A DNA stretch of 64,000 nucleotides from Cytobacillus sp. IB215665 (lineage in GTDB: Bacteria > Bacillota > Bacilli > Bacillales > SM2101): positions 372,001-436,000 of the forward strand of contig NZ_JAXBME010000001.1 of assembly GCF_033963835.1 (NCBI RefSeq), given 5' to 3'. Position numbers and translations under genes: made by a program. Under the pieces are notes generated by a model. It was not told the DNA's origin. It saw nothing but the letters and a program-made list of their open reading frames with translations, and ran no database searches. How positions within the stretch are numbered: the first letter of the stretch is position 1; each line of letters starts with the position of its first letter. Below, piece by piece: positions 18,584 to 26,853 of the stretch.

Positions 18584-18703
18584 CTATATCTCTCCAATCC
18601 AAGTAAATGTTACTGTTTGCTCGTCACCATCAAAGATAGTGACCTCCGTCGTGTCTCCAATTGCTTTTCATCCAGGTTTACCTTAAACCACTCATACAGC
18701 TAG
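18584..18703 (-). pseudogene. 3' remnant of an unidentified gene
   Basis: Read on the minus strand, the sequence gives YEWFKVNLDEK in one frame and then, after a one-base shift, AIGDTTEVTIFDGDEQTVTF and TWIGEI ending at TAG (18584-18586). The composition looks like real coding sequence and the stop is followed at once by a perfect terminator. The upstream part is replaced by the end of the polysaccharide deacetylase gene, so this is the tail of a gene destroyed by insertion or deletion. I do not recognise the family. Confidence 0.55.
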
Positions 18704-18707
18704 TACA

Positions 18708-19952
18708 TTAGTTAATTCCAACTAATTTTTTATATTCATTTTTCGTCATCCGAGGAGAAACATTTAAGCGGTTTAATAGGTATGGATTATCTCCCTTTTT
18801 TACAAATCCTCGTTTAGTTGTAAAAGCCATTTTGAACCCTTCCTCCATCACAACTTTTACGACATCTTCATTATATTGGCCAAAAGGATAGGCAAAATAA
18901 GCCGTCTCCAAGATTGATTTATTCAATCGCAAATCTTTTTGTACTTCGTCAAGGGACTTAGTCACTAAGAAACTTTTCTGTCCCTTTAGCCGGTGCATTT
19001 TATGTGTGTGTGCGCAAACGGTAAAAACATCACTCATGTTTTCAATCATTTGAGTACTCATAAATTGATATTTTGTAGCTTTTGGATTATATGGTTCCGC
19101 TTCATTCGGGGAACGACTAGTTATAATAAATAAGTTCCCAAGTTGGTTATTGGCTTTTAATGTTGGATAAACATATTCATTAACAGATTGTAACCCATCA
19201 TCAAATGTCAATGCGACGACTTTTCCAGGTAAATTGGTCGTACCATTTAGAAAACCTTCTAAATCTTTGAGTGAAATTGTTTCAACTTCTTCCTCATTTA
19301 ATATAGCCATTTGCTGATAAAATTCATGAGGAGAAATTGTATTAGGATTACTTAGGTCAAGATTATCTTCATCATGTGAAAAATGGTGGTACATTAATAT
19401 TGGAATACCGTCATCAACCTCGACGTCTTCCTTTTGTACATAACCGATCTTACCTGCTATCTTCACCCCATAATAATCGTTTGACTCAGACATGATAGGA
19501 TATCTTAAGTTTTGAGATATCGTTGCGATAGGATGAAGAGAGTCTGATGGTTGTTCATATATGTTCGTCTCTTTTATTGTAATAAACATATTGTTTGTGT
19601 TTTTTGTAGCCTTCAATACGTATGGTTCTTCATTAACAATGACATCTGTTTTTCTTACATATCCATAGCCATTACCAAAGGAAATTTGCCACCATTCATT
19701 GCCATAATCACGTAGTATCTTGAATGTATGTCCATTTTGTAAATACCCTACAATGGTGAATTCTTCCTTTCTATTATCGTACACAGGAGTATAAGCGCTA
19801 ATAGGCTCTATTATGTTCGTTTGTTGGATTGCTTTTGTAGATGTATAACCAACACTCATAACAGATCGTTCTTTGTCTATAACGAATGCAAAAAGCAAAA
19901 ATAATCCTGCTATGACACTTAAGGATGTAAAAATCATTTTATAACTTTTCAT
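18708..19952 (-). CDS. membrane-anchored polysaccharide deacetylase with SH3-like repeats
   Basis: A 414-residue protein with an N-terminal signal anchor (about 6-25), two SH3b-like repeats (about 45-105 and 115-180: EWWQISFGNGYGYVRK and YYGVKIAGKIGYVQK) and a NodB deacetylase domain (about 185-400). The motif TFDDG and HTHKMH supply the metal and catalytic residues, so it is probably active on a cell-wall or surface polysaccharide. ATG 19952 was chosen because AAGGGGA precedes it. A gene remnant begins right after its stop codon. Confidence 0.87.
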   Translation of the reverse strand: MKSYKMIFTSLSVIAGLFLLFAFVIDKERSVMSVGYTSTKAIQQTNIIEPISAYTPVYDNRKEEFTIVGYLQNGHTFKILRDYGNEWWQISFGNGYGYVRKTDVIVNEEPYVLKATKNTNNMFITIKETNIYEQPSDSLHPIATISQNLRYPIMSESNDYYGVKIAGKIGYVQKEDVEVDDGIPILMYHHFSHDEDNLDLSNPNTISPHEFYQQMAILNEEEVETISLKDLEGFLNGTTNLPGKVVALTFDDGLQSVNEYVYPTLKANNQLGNLFIITSRSPNEAEPYNPKATKYQFMSTQMIENMSDVFTVCAHTHKMHRLKGQKSFLVTKSLDEVQKDLRLNKSILETAYFAYPFGQYNEDVVKVVMEEGFKMAFTTKRGFVKKGDNPYLLNRLNVSPRMTKNEYKKLVGIN

Positions 19953-20611
19953 GTTTTCCCCTTGTTCCAATGATGTTTAATTTTTGTTAGTAATATGGGT
20001 AAATAAAATACTATAAATTTAGACAATTTAAGAGCTATAAGTATATGAGATCATTTACTTAGTTACTAATCCTTTTTGATATTAGTATAGATGTCCAAAT
20101 TATTTCAATGGTATGTATATCCAATCGTAGTTTTGTAGCTAGGTTATGTCGAAGAGGGAATAATTACATGTTGTTGTACGATATATAATAAATGAAAGGG
20201 GTAATGAGTTTAGTTGTTATTTGTAGACCGTTTTTACATAGATAGTTGCTTTTCGTATTAAGGTCTGAACACGTTACATATTGAGTTCATGTCAGCCTTT
20301 CTTCTGTAATCAATAGTAGCTGTATAAAACGACTGCATGTCGTTCATCATTTGTAAACAACAGCAACATATTTTACGAAAATAGCCTATCTAAAGCTCTT
20401 TTCATAATCTTTCTTACCATTGTATTTAAGATAGCATATCTAGAAATGTTCGATTAGTAGTAGTTAAACGAGGATAAGATGTAGGAGTATTAATTATAAA
20501 ACAATAATAATATAATAATAAATAATAAATATTTATTGATAAACGATATGTAATATATTAGGATATACTATATGAATGATAAGTGAATGATAAATTAGCG
20601 AGGTGTTTATT
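19953..20611. other. spacer with repeat copy and AT-rich simple repeats
   Basis: A full-length dispersed element lies at 20226-20386. From about 20500 to 20540 the DNA is a simple ATA/ATAA repeat. Two direct copies of GAATGATAA (about 20573-20592) lie just before the DUF2975 gene and could be regulator sites. No gene is seen. Confidence 0.4.
20226..20386 (-). mobile_element. MITE-like inverted-repeat element, full length
   Basis: About 161 bp in reverse orientation, from GACCGTTTTTACATAGATAG to ATATTTTACGAAAATAGCC. Interior landmarks such as TTTTCGTATTAAG, the CTTTCTTCTGTA block and TATAAAACGACTG follow the family order. Confidence 0.8.
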
Positions 20612-21088
20612 ATGAAGAAAGTAACTACACTATTGTTGAAAATAGCCATTTGTATGATAGGAGTTACGGTACTAGCTTTATGTATAGATTGGCTACCTTG
20701 GCAAGCGAATGTGCTTGAGGCGATGTATCCAGAGTTTACCCATTTAAAATACCCTCTGTTAATCGGTATCTATATGACAGCCATTCCATTTTTCTTTGCT
20801 CTGTACCAAGCTTTAAAACTACTAAGCTTTATTGACAAAAACAAAGTTTTTTCCAATTTATCTGTAAAATCTTTAAATTATATAACTTATTGCGCAATCA
20901 CTATATGTATCTTATATGTGATAGGTTTTATCATTTTACACTCACAAAATGCAGAGAATCCAGGTATCTTAATACTCGGCTGGGCTATTACGTTTGTATC
21001 ATTCGTAATAGCGACTTTTGCGGTGGTGCTTAAAAAACTCTTACAAAATGCCATACATTTGAAAGCAGAAAACGATTTAACAGTTTGA
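20612..21088 (+). CDS. DUF2975 family membrane protein
   Basis: A 158-residue protein with four transmembrane helices (about 7-25, 48-68, 92-114 and 125-145) and the layout of DUF2975 proteins. The biochemical role of the family is unknown to me; members are usually paired with a small XRE regulator, as here. ATG 20612 is used because GAGGTG sits just upstream. Its stop codon lies within the ribosome binding site region of the next gene, so the two are co-translated. Confidence 0.85.
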   Translation: MKKVTTLLLKIAICMIGVTVLALCIDWLPWQANVLEAMYPEFTHLKYPLLIGIYMTAIPFFFALYQALKLLSFIDKNKVFSNLSVKSLNYITYCAITICILYVIGFIILHSQNAENPGILILGWAITFVSFVIATFAVVLKKLLQNAIHLKAENDLTV

Positions 21089-21098
21089 GGTGATGAAA

Positions 21099-21308
21099 AT
21101 GGCGATTATCATCAACATCGATGTCATGTTAGCGAAAAGAAAAATGAGTGTCACAGAACTATCTCAAAAAGTGGGAATTACAATGGCTAACCTATCTATT
21201 TTAAAAAATGGGAAGGCAAAAGCTATTCGATTTTCAACTTTAGAAGCGATATGTAAGGCTTTAGAATGTCAGCCAGGTGATATTTTAGAATACAAAAGTG
21301 AGGAATAG
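21099..21308 (+). CDS. small XRE/Cro-CI family regulator (YozG-like)
   Basis: A 69-residue single-domain DNA-binding protein: ID.MLAKRKMSVTELSQKVGI followed by the recognition helix region TMANLSILKNGKAKAIRFST and the tail ALECQPGDILEY. It resembles YozG of B. subtilis. ATG 21099 has GAGG eight bases upstream; GTG 21090 and ATG 21093 overlap that site. It forms a two-gene unit with the DUF2975 gene and probably regulates it. Confidence 0.88.
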   Translation: MAIIINIDVMLAKRKMSVTELSQKVGITMANLSILKNGKAKAIRFSTLEAICKALECQPGDILEYKSEE

Positions 21309-21618
21309 TGAGATTTTTGACAAGCCCCTAAGTGAAAATAAACTAAGGAAAAGTAACACATGCCTTGCTGTCAGGGTAAGGAATATTATCGTTTGCAGGA
21401 GTCTCATACCTTAAGGGTAGAGCGGAGTGGTGATCGTTTTCGAAGGCTGGCAGAGCGTTTAGTATTTTTATGCTGTAGATGCAATCCACAACTGCCTAAT
21501 TTCTCTACGTTAAATGGTGAATTTTATCTAAGGATTGATATTAGGCTTTCTTACGTGAAATGATTAATAGCGCTAGGGAAATCTCCCAGCGCTAGAAGTG
21601 TTACTGTTGTACTACTTG
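21309..21618. other. spacer between convergent genes
   Basis: Contains a locally GC-richer stretch (21360-21500) with an open frame of 67 codons that lacks a ribosome binding site and any known domain, so no gene is called. AGCGCTAGGGA and TCCCAGCGCT (21569-21593) form a ten-bp hairpin with one bulge, probably a shared terminator. Confidence 0.4.
21569..21593. terminator. hairpin between convergent genes
   Basis: AGCGCTAGGGA and TCCCAGCGCT pair over ten bases with a single bulged A. The T-rich tail is poor on both strands. Confidence 0.5.
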
Positions 21619-22266
21619 TTATGAAGAAGCTGCTTTATTCGATTTTGGAAAGACTGAATATGAAAGTGAGATTACCGCATCAAGTATTAGAATGATCATC
21701 CAAATTCTGCTTAGGTTATTTACACTTGCGTTGTTAAATGGGAAAGTAGCATTTTTATTGTTTAGCCAAACTGTAAATAGTTGTTCGATACTGTTAATAT
21801 TAACAATTTCATCTGACAGACCATAAGAAATGAATAATATGATATGTACAATAGCAAAAATAAGAAAATGAGAAAAAAATTGTTTTCGTTGAATTTTGGC
21901 ATGAGCTTTACCATATTGCACTTTAGCTGGTTTAGCTTGAGGGGTAGGTTCTCCTTTCCAAAGAGCAACTTTTTGTTGAATAATTGCATCTAATTTTTGT
22001 GCATCTGCTTTACCGTATGTGAGAGCGTAGACGATAATAACTAAAATAATGATTTGATAGCTCGTAAATTCTCCTGTTTTTAAATAATCAAAAAACCCCA
22101 TTGCTGCAATCCATAAATCATTGATGATAAAAATGAAAAACAACAGCATGCCCAGCTTTTTTAACCCAAACCAATAGCGAACAGTCAAAAATGATATCAT
22201 AAACACCCAAAAGAAGATTTCAGCAATAATTAAAAAAATCCATTTATGTTCTAGCACGAAATCCAT
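21619..22266 (-). CDS. hypothetical integral membrane protein (YmcC-like)
   Basis: A 215-residue protein with about five hydrophobic segments (roughly 8-28, 36-58, 68-85, 128-148 and 185-203) and a basic cytoplasmic loop (KWKGEPTPQAKPAKV region, about 100-127). The N-terminus MDFVLEHKWIFLIIAEIFFW recalls YmcC of B. subtilis, whose function is unknown to me. GGAGGAG lies just before the ATG, making the start firm. Confidence 0.65.
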   Translation of the reverse strand: MDFVLEHKWIFLIIAEIFFWVFMISFLTVRYWFGLKKLGMLLFFIFIINDLWIAAMGFFDYLKTGEFTSYQIIILVIIVYALTYGKADAQKLDAIIQQKVALWKGEPTPQAKPAKVQYGKAHAKIQRKQFFSHFLIFAIVHIILFISYGLSDEIVNINSIEQLFTVWLNNKNATFPFNNASVNNLSRIWMIILILDAVISLSYSVFPKSNKAASS

Positions 22267-22367
22267 AACGAACTTCTCCTCCTAATTTTTTTAAGAGTTT
22301 TAGGCCCTCACCTCAATATGTAAGGTCCTTTCAATATTAACCTTAACTAACTTTTTCTATTGTCATA

Positions 22368-23078
22368 TTAGGCCAAAGCAGTAGCTATTACAGCAATACC
22401 ATTAAAGCAACCATGAATGATCATAGCTGGTATGACCGACCCTGTCCGTTCGTACGTCCATGAAAAAACGAGTCCACTTACAAAAGTGATTGGCAACACA
22501 TTATATGTTGGAATGTGAACGAGCATAAAAATTAATGAGCTAACCGTCATCCCGCTATATATCCCCCATTTGCCCCTTAGCCATTTATAAATAAACCCCC
22601 GATAAAAAATCTCTTCATAAATAGGAGAAATTACAGTAGCTGATACAAATCCAATGATAAAGTTAATAGGGGTAACCTGCGATTGAATACTAGCTGTTTT
22701 ACTATTTTCATAGCTAACTCCAAACCATGACATAACAAATATTATAAAGACGCCAACAAAGATTAAAAGTATTATCCAAAGTATAATCCATGTCAAATAT
22801 TGAATTGGAAACGATCGTATACCGATATCCTTCCATGTTAAATGATGTGGTTTTAATGATAATATATAAATACTATATAAAAAACATATTGCCATAATTA
22901 GCCCAGTGAGGGTGCCTACATATAGATCGTTTGCTAATATATTATTTATATATCCATGTAATAAATATTCAATAAGAATGGGAACAACAACGAATGCTAC
23001 TATAAGTGCTCCTATGAATTCCTTCCATGTCCATACTTCATTTTTTAAATTGAATCTTTTAAATTGTATACTTTCCAT
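22368..23078 (-). CDS. CPBP family intramembrane metalloprotease
   Basis: A 236-residue membrane protein of the CPBP (Abi, CAAX protease-related) family. About seven hydrophobic segments are present. The family motifs are intact: EEIFYRGFIY (Glu-Glu-x-x-x-Arg), MLVHIPTYN with the second metal histidine, and IIHGCFNG near the C-terminus. Family members cleave or process membrane-embedded substrates, and some protect against bacteriocins. ATG 23078 is chosen because GGAGG lies upstream; the frame also runs five codons further. A perfect dyad stands about 90 bp upstream. Confidence 0.87.
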   Translation of the reverse strand: MESIQFKRFNLKNEVWTWKEFIGALIVAFVVVPILIEYLLHGYINNILANDLYVGTLTGLIMAICFLYSIYILSLKPHHLTWKDIGIRSFPIQYLTWIILWIILLIFVGVFIIFVMSWFGVSYENSKTASIQSQVTPINFIIGFVSATVISPIYEEIFYRGFIYKWLRGKWGIYSGMTVSSLIFMLVHIPTYNVLPITFVSGLVFSWTYERTGSVIPAMIIHGCFNGIAVIATALA

Positions 23079-23168
23079 AAATGAATCCTCCAAATTAATG
23101 TATGTTTTAGCTAAGAATGGTTAATGACTTCGATATGAATAAATTCCATATGATACAATTATTGTAAA

Positions 23169-23187
23169 AGGTGACGTAACGTCACCT
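23169..23187. promoter_or_regulatory. perfect dyad, candidate operator
   Basis: AGGTGACGT-A-ACGTCACCT is a perfect 9-1-9 inverted repeat, a form common in MerR-family operators. It lies between the CPBP gene and the MerR-family gene that starts 374 bp away, so that regulator is the first candidate to bind here. A short terminator hairpin is the alternative, but no T run follows. Confidence 0.5.
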
Positions 23188-23278
23188 GCAAGTACTTTTT
23201 TCGTAACGTGTTTTTATACGATATTGTCATGAATAGATGGCAGTTTCTTAACAATCATTGTGAAAACAACTTTTTGTA

Positions 23279-23442
23279 AGGCTTTATTCAGAAATTTTGT
23301 TGATATAGTTCCTAAAATAGAAGATAAAAAGGCCGTTTTACTCAACATTCAACATTTTATAGAAGAAAAGATGACCTGAAGTCTTGTTGCTTTACGTGTT
23401 TATTTCTTAGTATGAAATACAACATCCTATACGAAAATAACT
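23279..23442 (+). mobile_element. MITE-like inverted-repeat element, diverged
   Basis: The left end GGCTTTATTCAGAAATTTTG and the right end CCTATACGAAAATAACTC are degraded family termini. The interior TTTTATAGAAGAAAAGATGA and TTTATTTCTTAGTATGAAAT is well kept. Length about 164 bp. Confidence 0.75.
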
Positions 23443-23561
23443 CTTTGTAAAAAATAGATATGTATCACCTAAGGGTTTTTAGAAAGTTGTTTTTCTAAAT
23501 ATAGGGGTAGTTCATTGTGAAATAATTTCATCGATTGTGCTTGCTAATAGGGGGGATAAAA

Positions 23562-24323
23562 GTGTCATATTATTCAACGGGTGACGCTTCAAAGAAGCTT
23601 CATCTTTCCGTACGAACGCTTCGCTATTATGATCAAATTGGACTCGTCGAACCGACGATTAAAGAAGACAACGGTCGACGTCTTTATTCAGAGCAAGATA
23701 TGCTTAAGCTAGAAAAGATCACAATACTGAAAGCTCTTTCACTTTCTCTAGATGACATTAAAAAAGTTCTAGATCAAATCACTGTTCAAGACATTTTAGC
23801 TGTCCATAAAAGGTCATTAGAGAACAAAATTCTTGAGCTACAAGGGTCGTTAAATCATACAACGACAATTTTAAATAGTATAAGAGTAGAACAGCAATTA
23901 AATTGGGAGGTTTTGTTACCACTAATAGATGAATATCAACATCGTAAGTCAACAGAACAGAAAGAAATGATTTGGAAGGAGCTTTTTAATGAAAAGGAAG
24001 TTGATGCACTCTCAAATAACCTTCCAAAAATGGGTGAGGACGATGAGCAAACTACGAAGTGGATTAACATTATTAGGAGAGTAGAGCTATGTTTGACAAA
24101 CAGCATAAAACCAGAAGCTGAAGAAGGTCAACTCATTGCAGAAGATATATTATTACTGTCGAAAGAAACCTTTCATGGTGACGAAGGACTGGAACTGAAA
24201 TTTTGGGAAGTTCGCAAATCAAAGGAGAAATCTCAAAAGCTAGGACTATACCCGATTAATGATGAAGTTGTTAAGTTTATCGAACAAGCTATTGATTATA
24301 TTTTAGAAGAAAATTACATATGA
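23562..24323 (+). CDS. MerR family transcriptional regulator
   Basis: A 253-residue regulator with a typical MerR winged-helix domain (residues 1-70: STGDASKKLHLSVRTLRYYD and IGLVEPTIKEDNGRRLYS), a coiled-coil dimer helix (about 78-118) and a C-terminal effector region of unknown ligand, with length similar to TipA-like or MtaN-type proteins. No cysteine pattern of metal sensors is seen. The start is GTG 23562 with GGGGGG upstream. It overlaps the start-free 5' extension of the next frame and is followed 44 bp later by the MmcQ-like gene. Confidence 0.88.
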   Translation: MSYYSTGDASKKLHLSVRTLRYYDQIGLVEPTIKEDNGRRLYSEQDMLKLEKITILKALSLSLDDIKKVLDQITVQDILAVHKRSLENKILELQGSLNHTTTILNSIRVEQQLNWEVLLPLIDEYQHRKSTEQKEMIWKELFNEKEVDALSNNLPKMGEDDEQTTKWINIIRRVELCLTNSIKPEAEEGQLIAEDILLLSKETFHGDEGLELKFWEVRKSKEKSQKLGLYPINDEVVKFIEQAIDYILEENYI

Positions 24324-24367
24324 AACTGCTAGACAAAGTCATCAAAATCATAAAAAGGAGAGATAAG

Positions 24368-24730
24368 ATGGATTTCAAAGAGCTGCAGGAAAGTTGTTTA
24401 ACAAAACGAGGTGCTTATGAAGATTTTCCATTTGGGGATGATGCACATGTGATGAAGGTAGGAACTAAAATGTTTGCTATCTTGTCTCTAGGAGAAACCC
24501 ACCCTGCCATTAGCTTAAAATGTGAGCCAGATGTTAATGAAATACTTCGTGAGCAATATCCCGCCATTAAACCAGGTTATCATTTAAACAAACGACATTG
24601 GAATACAATTACTGTTGATGGCACAGTACCAACTAAACAAATCTTACATATGATTGATAGATCTTATGAGTTAGTGTTTAACAGTTTAAGAAAGGCTGAA
24701 AAGGCAGAAATTAATGAAAAAATTAATTAA
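24368..24730 (+). CDS. MmcQ/YjbR family protein
   Basis: A 120-residue protein of the MmcQ/YjbR (DUF419) family with a CyaY-like fold and predicted DNA binding. Recognisable features are KRGAYEDFPFGDDAHVMKVG, then ISLKCEPDVNEILREQYP, PGYHLNKRHWNTITVDG and the C-terminal SYELVFNSL. No enzymatic role is established. ATG 24368 has AAGGAG seven bases upstream; the longer frame from 24320 overlaps the MerR gene. A small hairpin (CTGTTTTCGCAAAACAG, 24733-24749) follows the stop without a T run. Confidence 0.86.
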   Translation: MDFKELQESCLTKRGAYEDFPFGDDAHVMKVGTKMFAILSLGETHPAISLKCEPDVNEILREQYPAIKPGYHLNKRHWNTITVDGTVPTKQILHMIDRSYELVFNSLRKAEKAEINEKIN

Positions 24731-24834
24731 AAGCTGTTTTCGCAAAACAGGAACACAGCTTCAATTACATTAATTACGAAGGTCAATCACATCAAAACGT
24801 CCTTTACCTATTTCATTTGATTACATAACTAAAA

Positions 24835-24942
24835 TACGTAAACTTTGTTGTTATAGATAATACTCAACAGTCATCGTTTTATAGAAGAGAAGGTGTACGA
24901 GTTAATTTATAGTACGTAAACAACAATCTATGCGAAAATAGC
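24835..24942 (+). mobile_element. MITE-like element, left end partly lost
   Basis: Runs from ACGTAAACTTTGTTGTTATA through CAACAGTCATCGTTTTATAG to CAATCTATGCGAAAATAGC. The first ten bases of the terminal repeat are missing. About 108 bp remain, with the interior shortened. Confidence 0.75.
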
Positions 24943-24956
24943 AAAACAAAAAAACA

Positions 24957-25005
24957 TTTACATATAATTGAAATGCAACGTATAATAAAAGTGAGTAATC
25001 ACTCA
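24957..25005 (+). promoter_or_regulatory. promoter and TetR-type operator of the ABC operon
   Basis: TTTACA (24957-24962) and TATAAT (24981-24986) are 18 bp apart. Immediately downstream, covering the expected start of transcription, is the perfect dyad TGAGT-AATC-ACTCA (24992-25005), a form typical of TetR-family operators. The last gene of the operon encodes a TetR regulator, which most likely represses at this site. Confidence 0.75.
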
Positions 25006-25026
25006 TTAAAAATGGAGGGATACAAC

Positions 25027-25755
25027 GTGGATAATGATACTTGTATTTCAGTTAGTCATGTAACTAAGAGGTTTGGTAAAAAAGCTGCTCTACAAGATGT
25101 AACATTTGATATTTCCTTCGGAGAGTTTTTTGGCTTACTAGGTCCATCTGGAGCTGGAAAAACAACACTTGTAAAAATGATAGGTGGAATAGATGAAGTA
25201 ACTGAAGGATCGATCTCGGTTTTACACACTAAGATGCCTAATTTAAAGATGATGAATAAAATCGGTTTTATGGCACAATCAGATGCGTTATATAATGAAC
25301 TAACAGCATTTGAAAACATTGATTTTTTTGCAACGATTTATGGTTTAAAAGGGAAGGCAAAGCAACAAAGAATTGATAAAGTATTAGAGCTTGTCAACCT
25401 GCTACCAGAAAAGAAAAAACCTGTTCACCAGTTTTCTGGAGGTATGAAGCGGCGGTTATCACTTGCTATTGCTATTGTTCATGAGCCAGAAGTTTTATTA
25501 TTAGATGAGCCGACTGTTGGGATTGATCCTATCTTAAGACAATCGCTTTGGGATGAATTAAGAAGATTAAAAGATAACGGGAAAACAATCATCGTAACAA
25601 CACATGTCATGGATGAAGCAGAGAAGTGTTCTCGCCTTGGTATGATTCGAGAAGGGTGCTTAATCGGACTTGGTACACCAGAGGAATTAAAAGCGCAAAC
25701 GAGTGCTAACACTCTAGAAGAAGCCTTTTTAACATTCGGGGGTGTAAGAGCATGA
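25027..25755 (+). CDS. ABC transporter ATP-binding protein
   Basis: A 242-residue ATPase of the drug/lipid export type (CcmA/DrrA-like). It shows Walker A GPSGAGKTT, the Q-loop GFMAQSDALYNELT, signature FSGGMKRR, Walker B LLLDEPTVGIDP and the switch TTHVMDEAE. GTG 25027 with GGAGGG upstream is the likely start; the longer frame begins within the operator region. It overlaps the permease gene by 4 bp (ATGA). With the permease and TetR gene it forms a self-regulated exporter operon; the substrate is unknown. Confidence 0.92.
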   Translation: MDNDTCISVSHVTKRFGKKAALQDVTFDISFGEFFGLLGPSGAGKTTLVKMIGGIDEVTEGSISVLHTKMPNLKMMNKIGFMAQSDALYNELTAFENIDFFATIYGLKGKAKQQRIDKVLELVNLLPEKKKPVHQFSGGMKRRLSLAIAIVHEPEVLLLDEPTVGIDPILRQSLWDELRRLKDNGKTIIVTTHVMDEAEKCSRLGMIREGCLIGLGTPEELKAQTSANTLEEAFLTFGGVRA

Positions 25756-26780
25756 GAATAAGAGCGATGGTAATTCGAATTATTCGTCAGTTCTTGGGAG
25801 ATAAAAGAACGATAGGTCTCATGTTGGTAGCCCCTATGTTTATTTTATGGTTAATGTCGCTAGTATTTGATGGGAATGAATACACACCTACAATAGGGAT
25901 GGTTGATGTCCCTGATATGTTGTTAGAGCAACTAGATGAGGAGAATGTTGAGCTACTTTCGATAAATTTAGAAGAAGCAGAAGAAAAACTAACTGAGCAA
26001 GAAATAGATGCGTTTATCATTATGGATCAGAATGTACCTCACATTAGCCTTGAAGGTAGTGATCCGACTGTTAATAAAGCGGTTTTATTATCAATACAAC
26101 AAGCATTTCAACAGCTTGAAAACGAGCAACAAGCGTTAATAAAGCCTGAATTCACATATTTACATGGTTCAGAGGAGATGGCTCTCTTTGATAACATTGG
26201 TCCGTTTCTAATCGGTTATTTTGCATTTTTCTTCGTATTCTTAATTGCAGGTGTCTCTTTCTTACGAGAAAGAACGAGTGGTACGTTAGATCGTATATTA
26301 TCTACACCGCTCAAACGATGGGAAATGGTTATAGGTTACGCTTTAGGATACGGTATATTCACAACCGTTCAAGCGACTATCATTGTGTTCTTCTCGATAG
26401 AAATTCTTGATATTATTATGGTTGGATCCATATGGTATGTGTTACTCATTACCTTTCTACTGTCATTAACTGCACTAACTTTAGGAACATTCTTGTCTGC
26501 ATTTGCTAATAACGAATTACAGATGATCCAATTTATCCCGCTAGTTATTATCCCACAGGTGTTCTTTTCTGGATTATTCCATTTGGAAACAATGGCACCG
26601 TGGTTACAGTCATTAAGTGTAATTATGCCGATGACGTATGGTGGGGATGCTATGAGAGACATTATGATCCGTGGTGGAGGCTGGGCTGATATACAAATTG
26701 ACGTATTCGTCTTGCTTGGATTTTCTTTATTATTTATGGTATTAAATGTAGTAGCTTTAAAGAAGCATAGAAGATTATAA
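25752..26780 (+). CDS. ABC-2 type permease
   Basis: A 342-residue permease with a first transmembrane helix (about 20-40), a large extracellular domain (about 42-150) and five helices in the C-terminal half, the standard ABC-2 plan. The sequence FLRERTSGTLDRILSTPLKRWEMV is the conserved coupling region. It pairs with the preceding ATPase, with which it overlaps by 4 bp. Export of a toxic compound or lipid is likely given the TetR partner, but the substrate cannot be read from the sequence. Confidence 0.9.
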   Translation: MRIRAMVIRIIRQFLGDKRTIGLMLVAPMFILWLMSLVFDGNEYTPTIGMVDVPDMLLEQLDEENVELLSINLEEAEEKLTEQEIDAFIIMDQNVPHISLEGSDPTVNKAVLLSIQQAFQQLENEQQALIKPEFTYLHGSEEMALFDNIGPFLIGYFAFFFVFLIAGVSFLRERTSGTLDRILSTPLKRWEMVIGYALGYGIFTTVQATIIVFFSIEILDIIMVGSIWYVLLITFLLSLTALTLGTFLSAFANNELQMIQFIPLVIIPQVFFSGLFHLETMAPWLQSLSVIMPMTYGGDAMRDIMIRGGGWADIQIDVFVLLGFSLLFMVLNVVALKKHRRL

Positions 26781-26853
26781 CAGTATAAAAAGCTGGGGTT
26801 TCAAAATGGTAATAGAAGAGAGCAAAGCTAGCAGATGTAAGGAGTTAATCATA

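Larger units (their letters stand above)
23079..23561. other. divergent spacer, CPBP and MerR genes
   Basis: Contains a perfect 19-bp dyad (23169-23187) and a diverged dispersed element (23279-23442). No gene is seen. Confidence 0.45.

Noticed and set aside
18341-18703. Cys-rich frames of 109-120 codons (CFYCPNN repeats)
   Set aside because: The 21-bp period keeps two frames open at once; neither has a start site, and both run into an unrelated gene remnant and terminator.
21360-21563. 67-codon frame rich in Arg and Cys
   Set aside because: No ribosome binding site, no known family; the local GC rise is interesting but not enough to call a gene.
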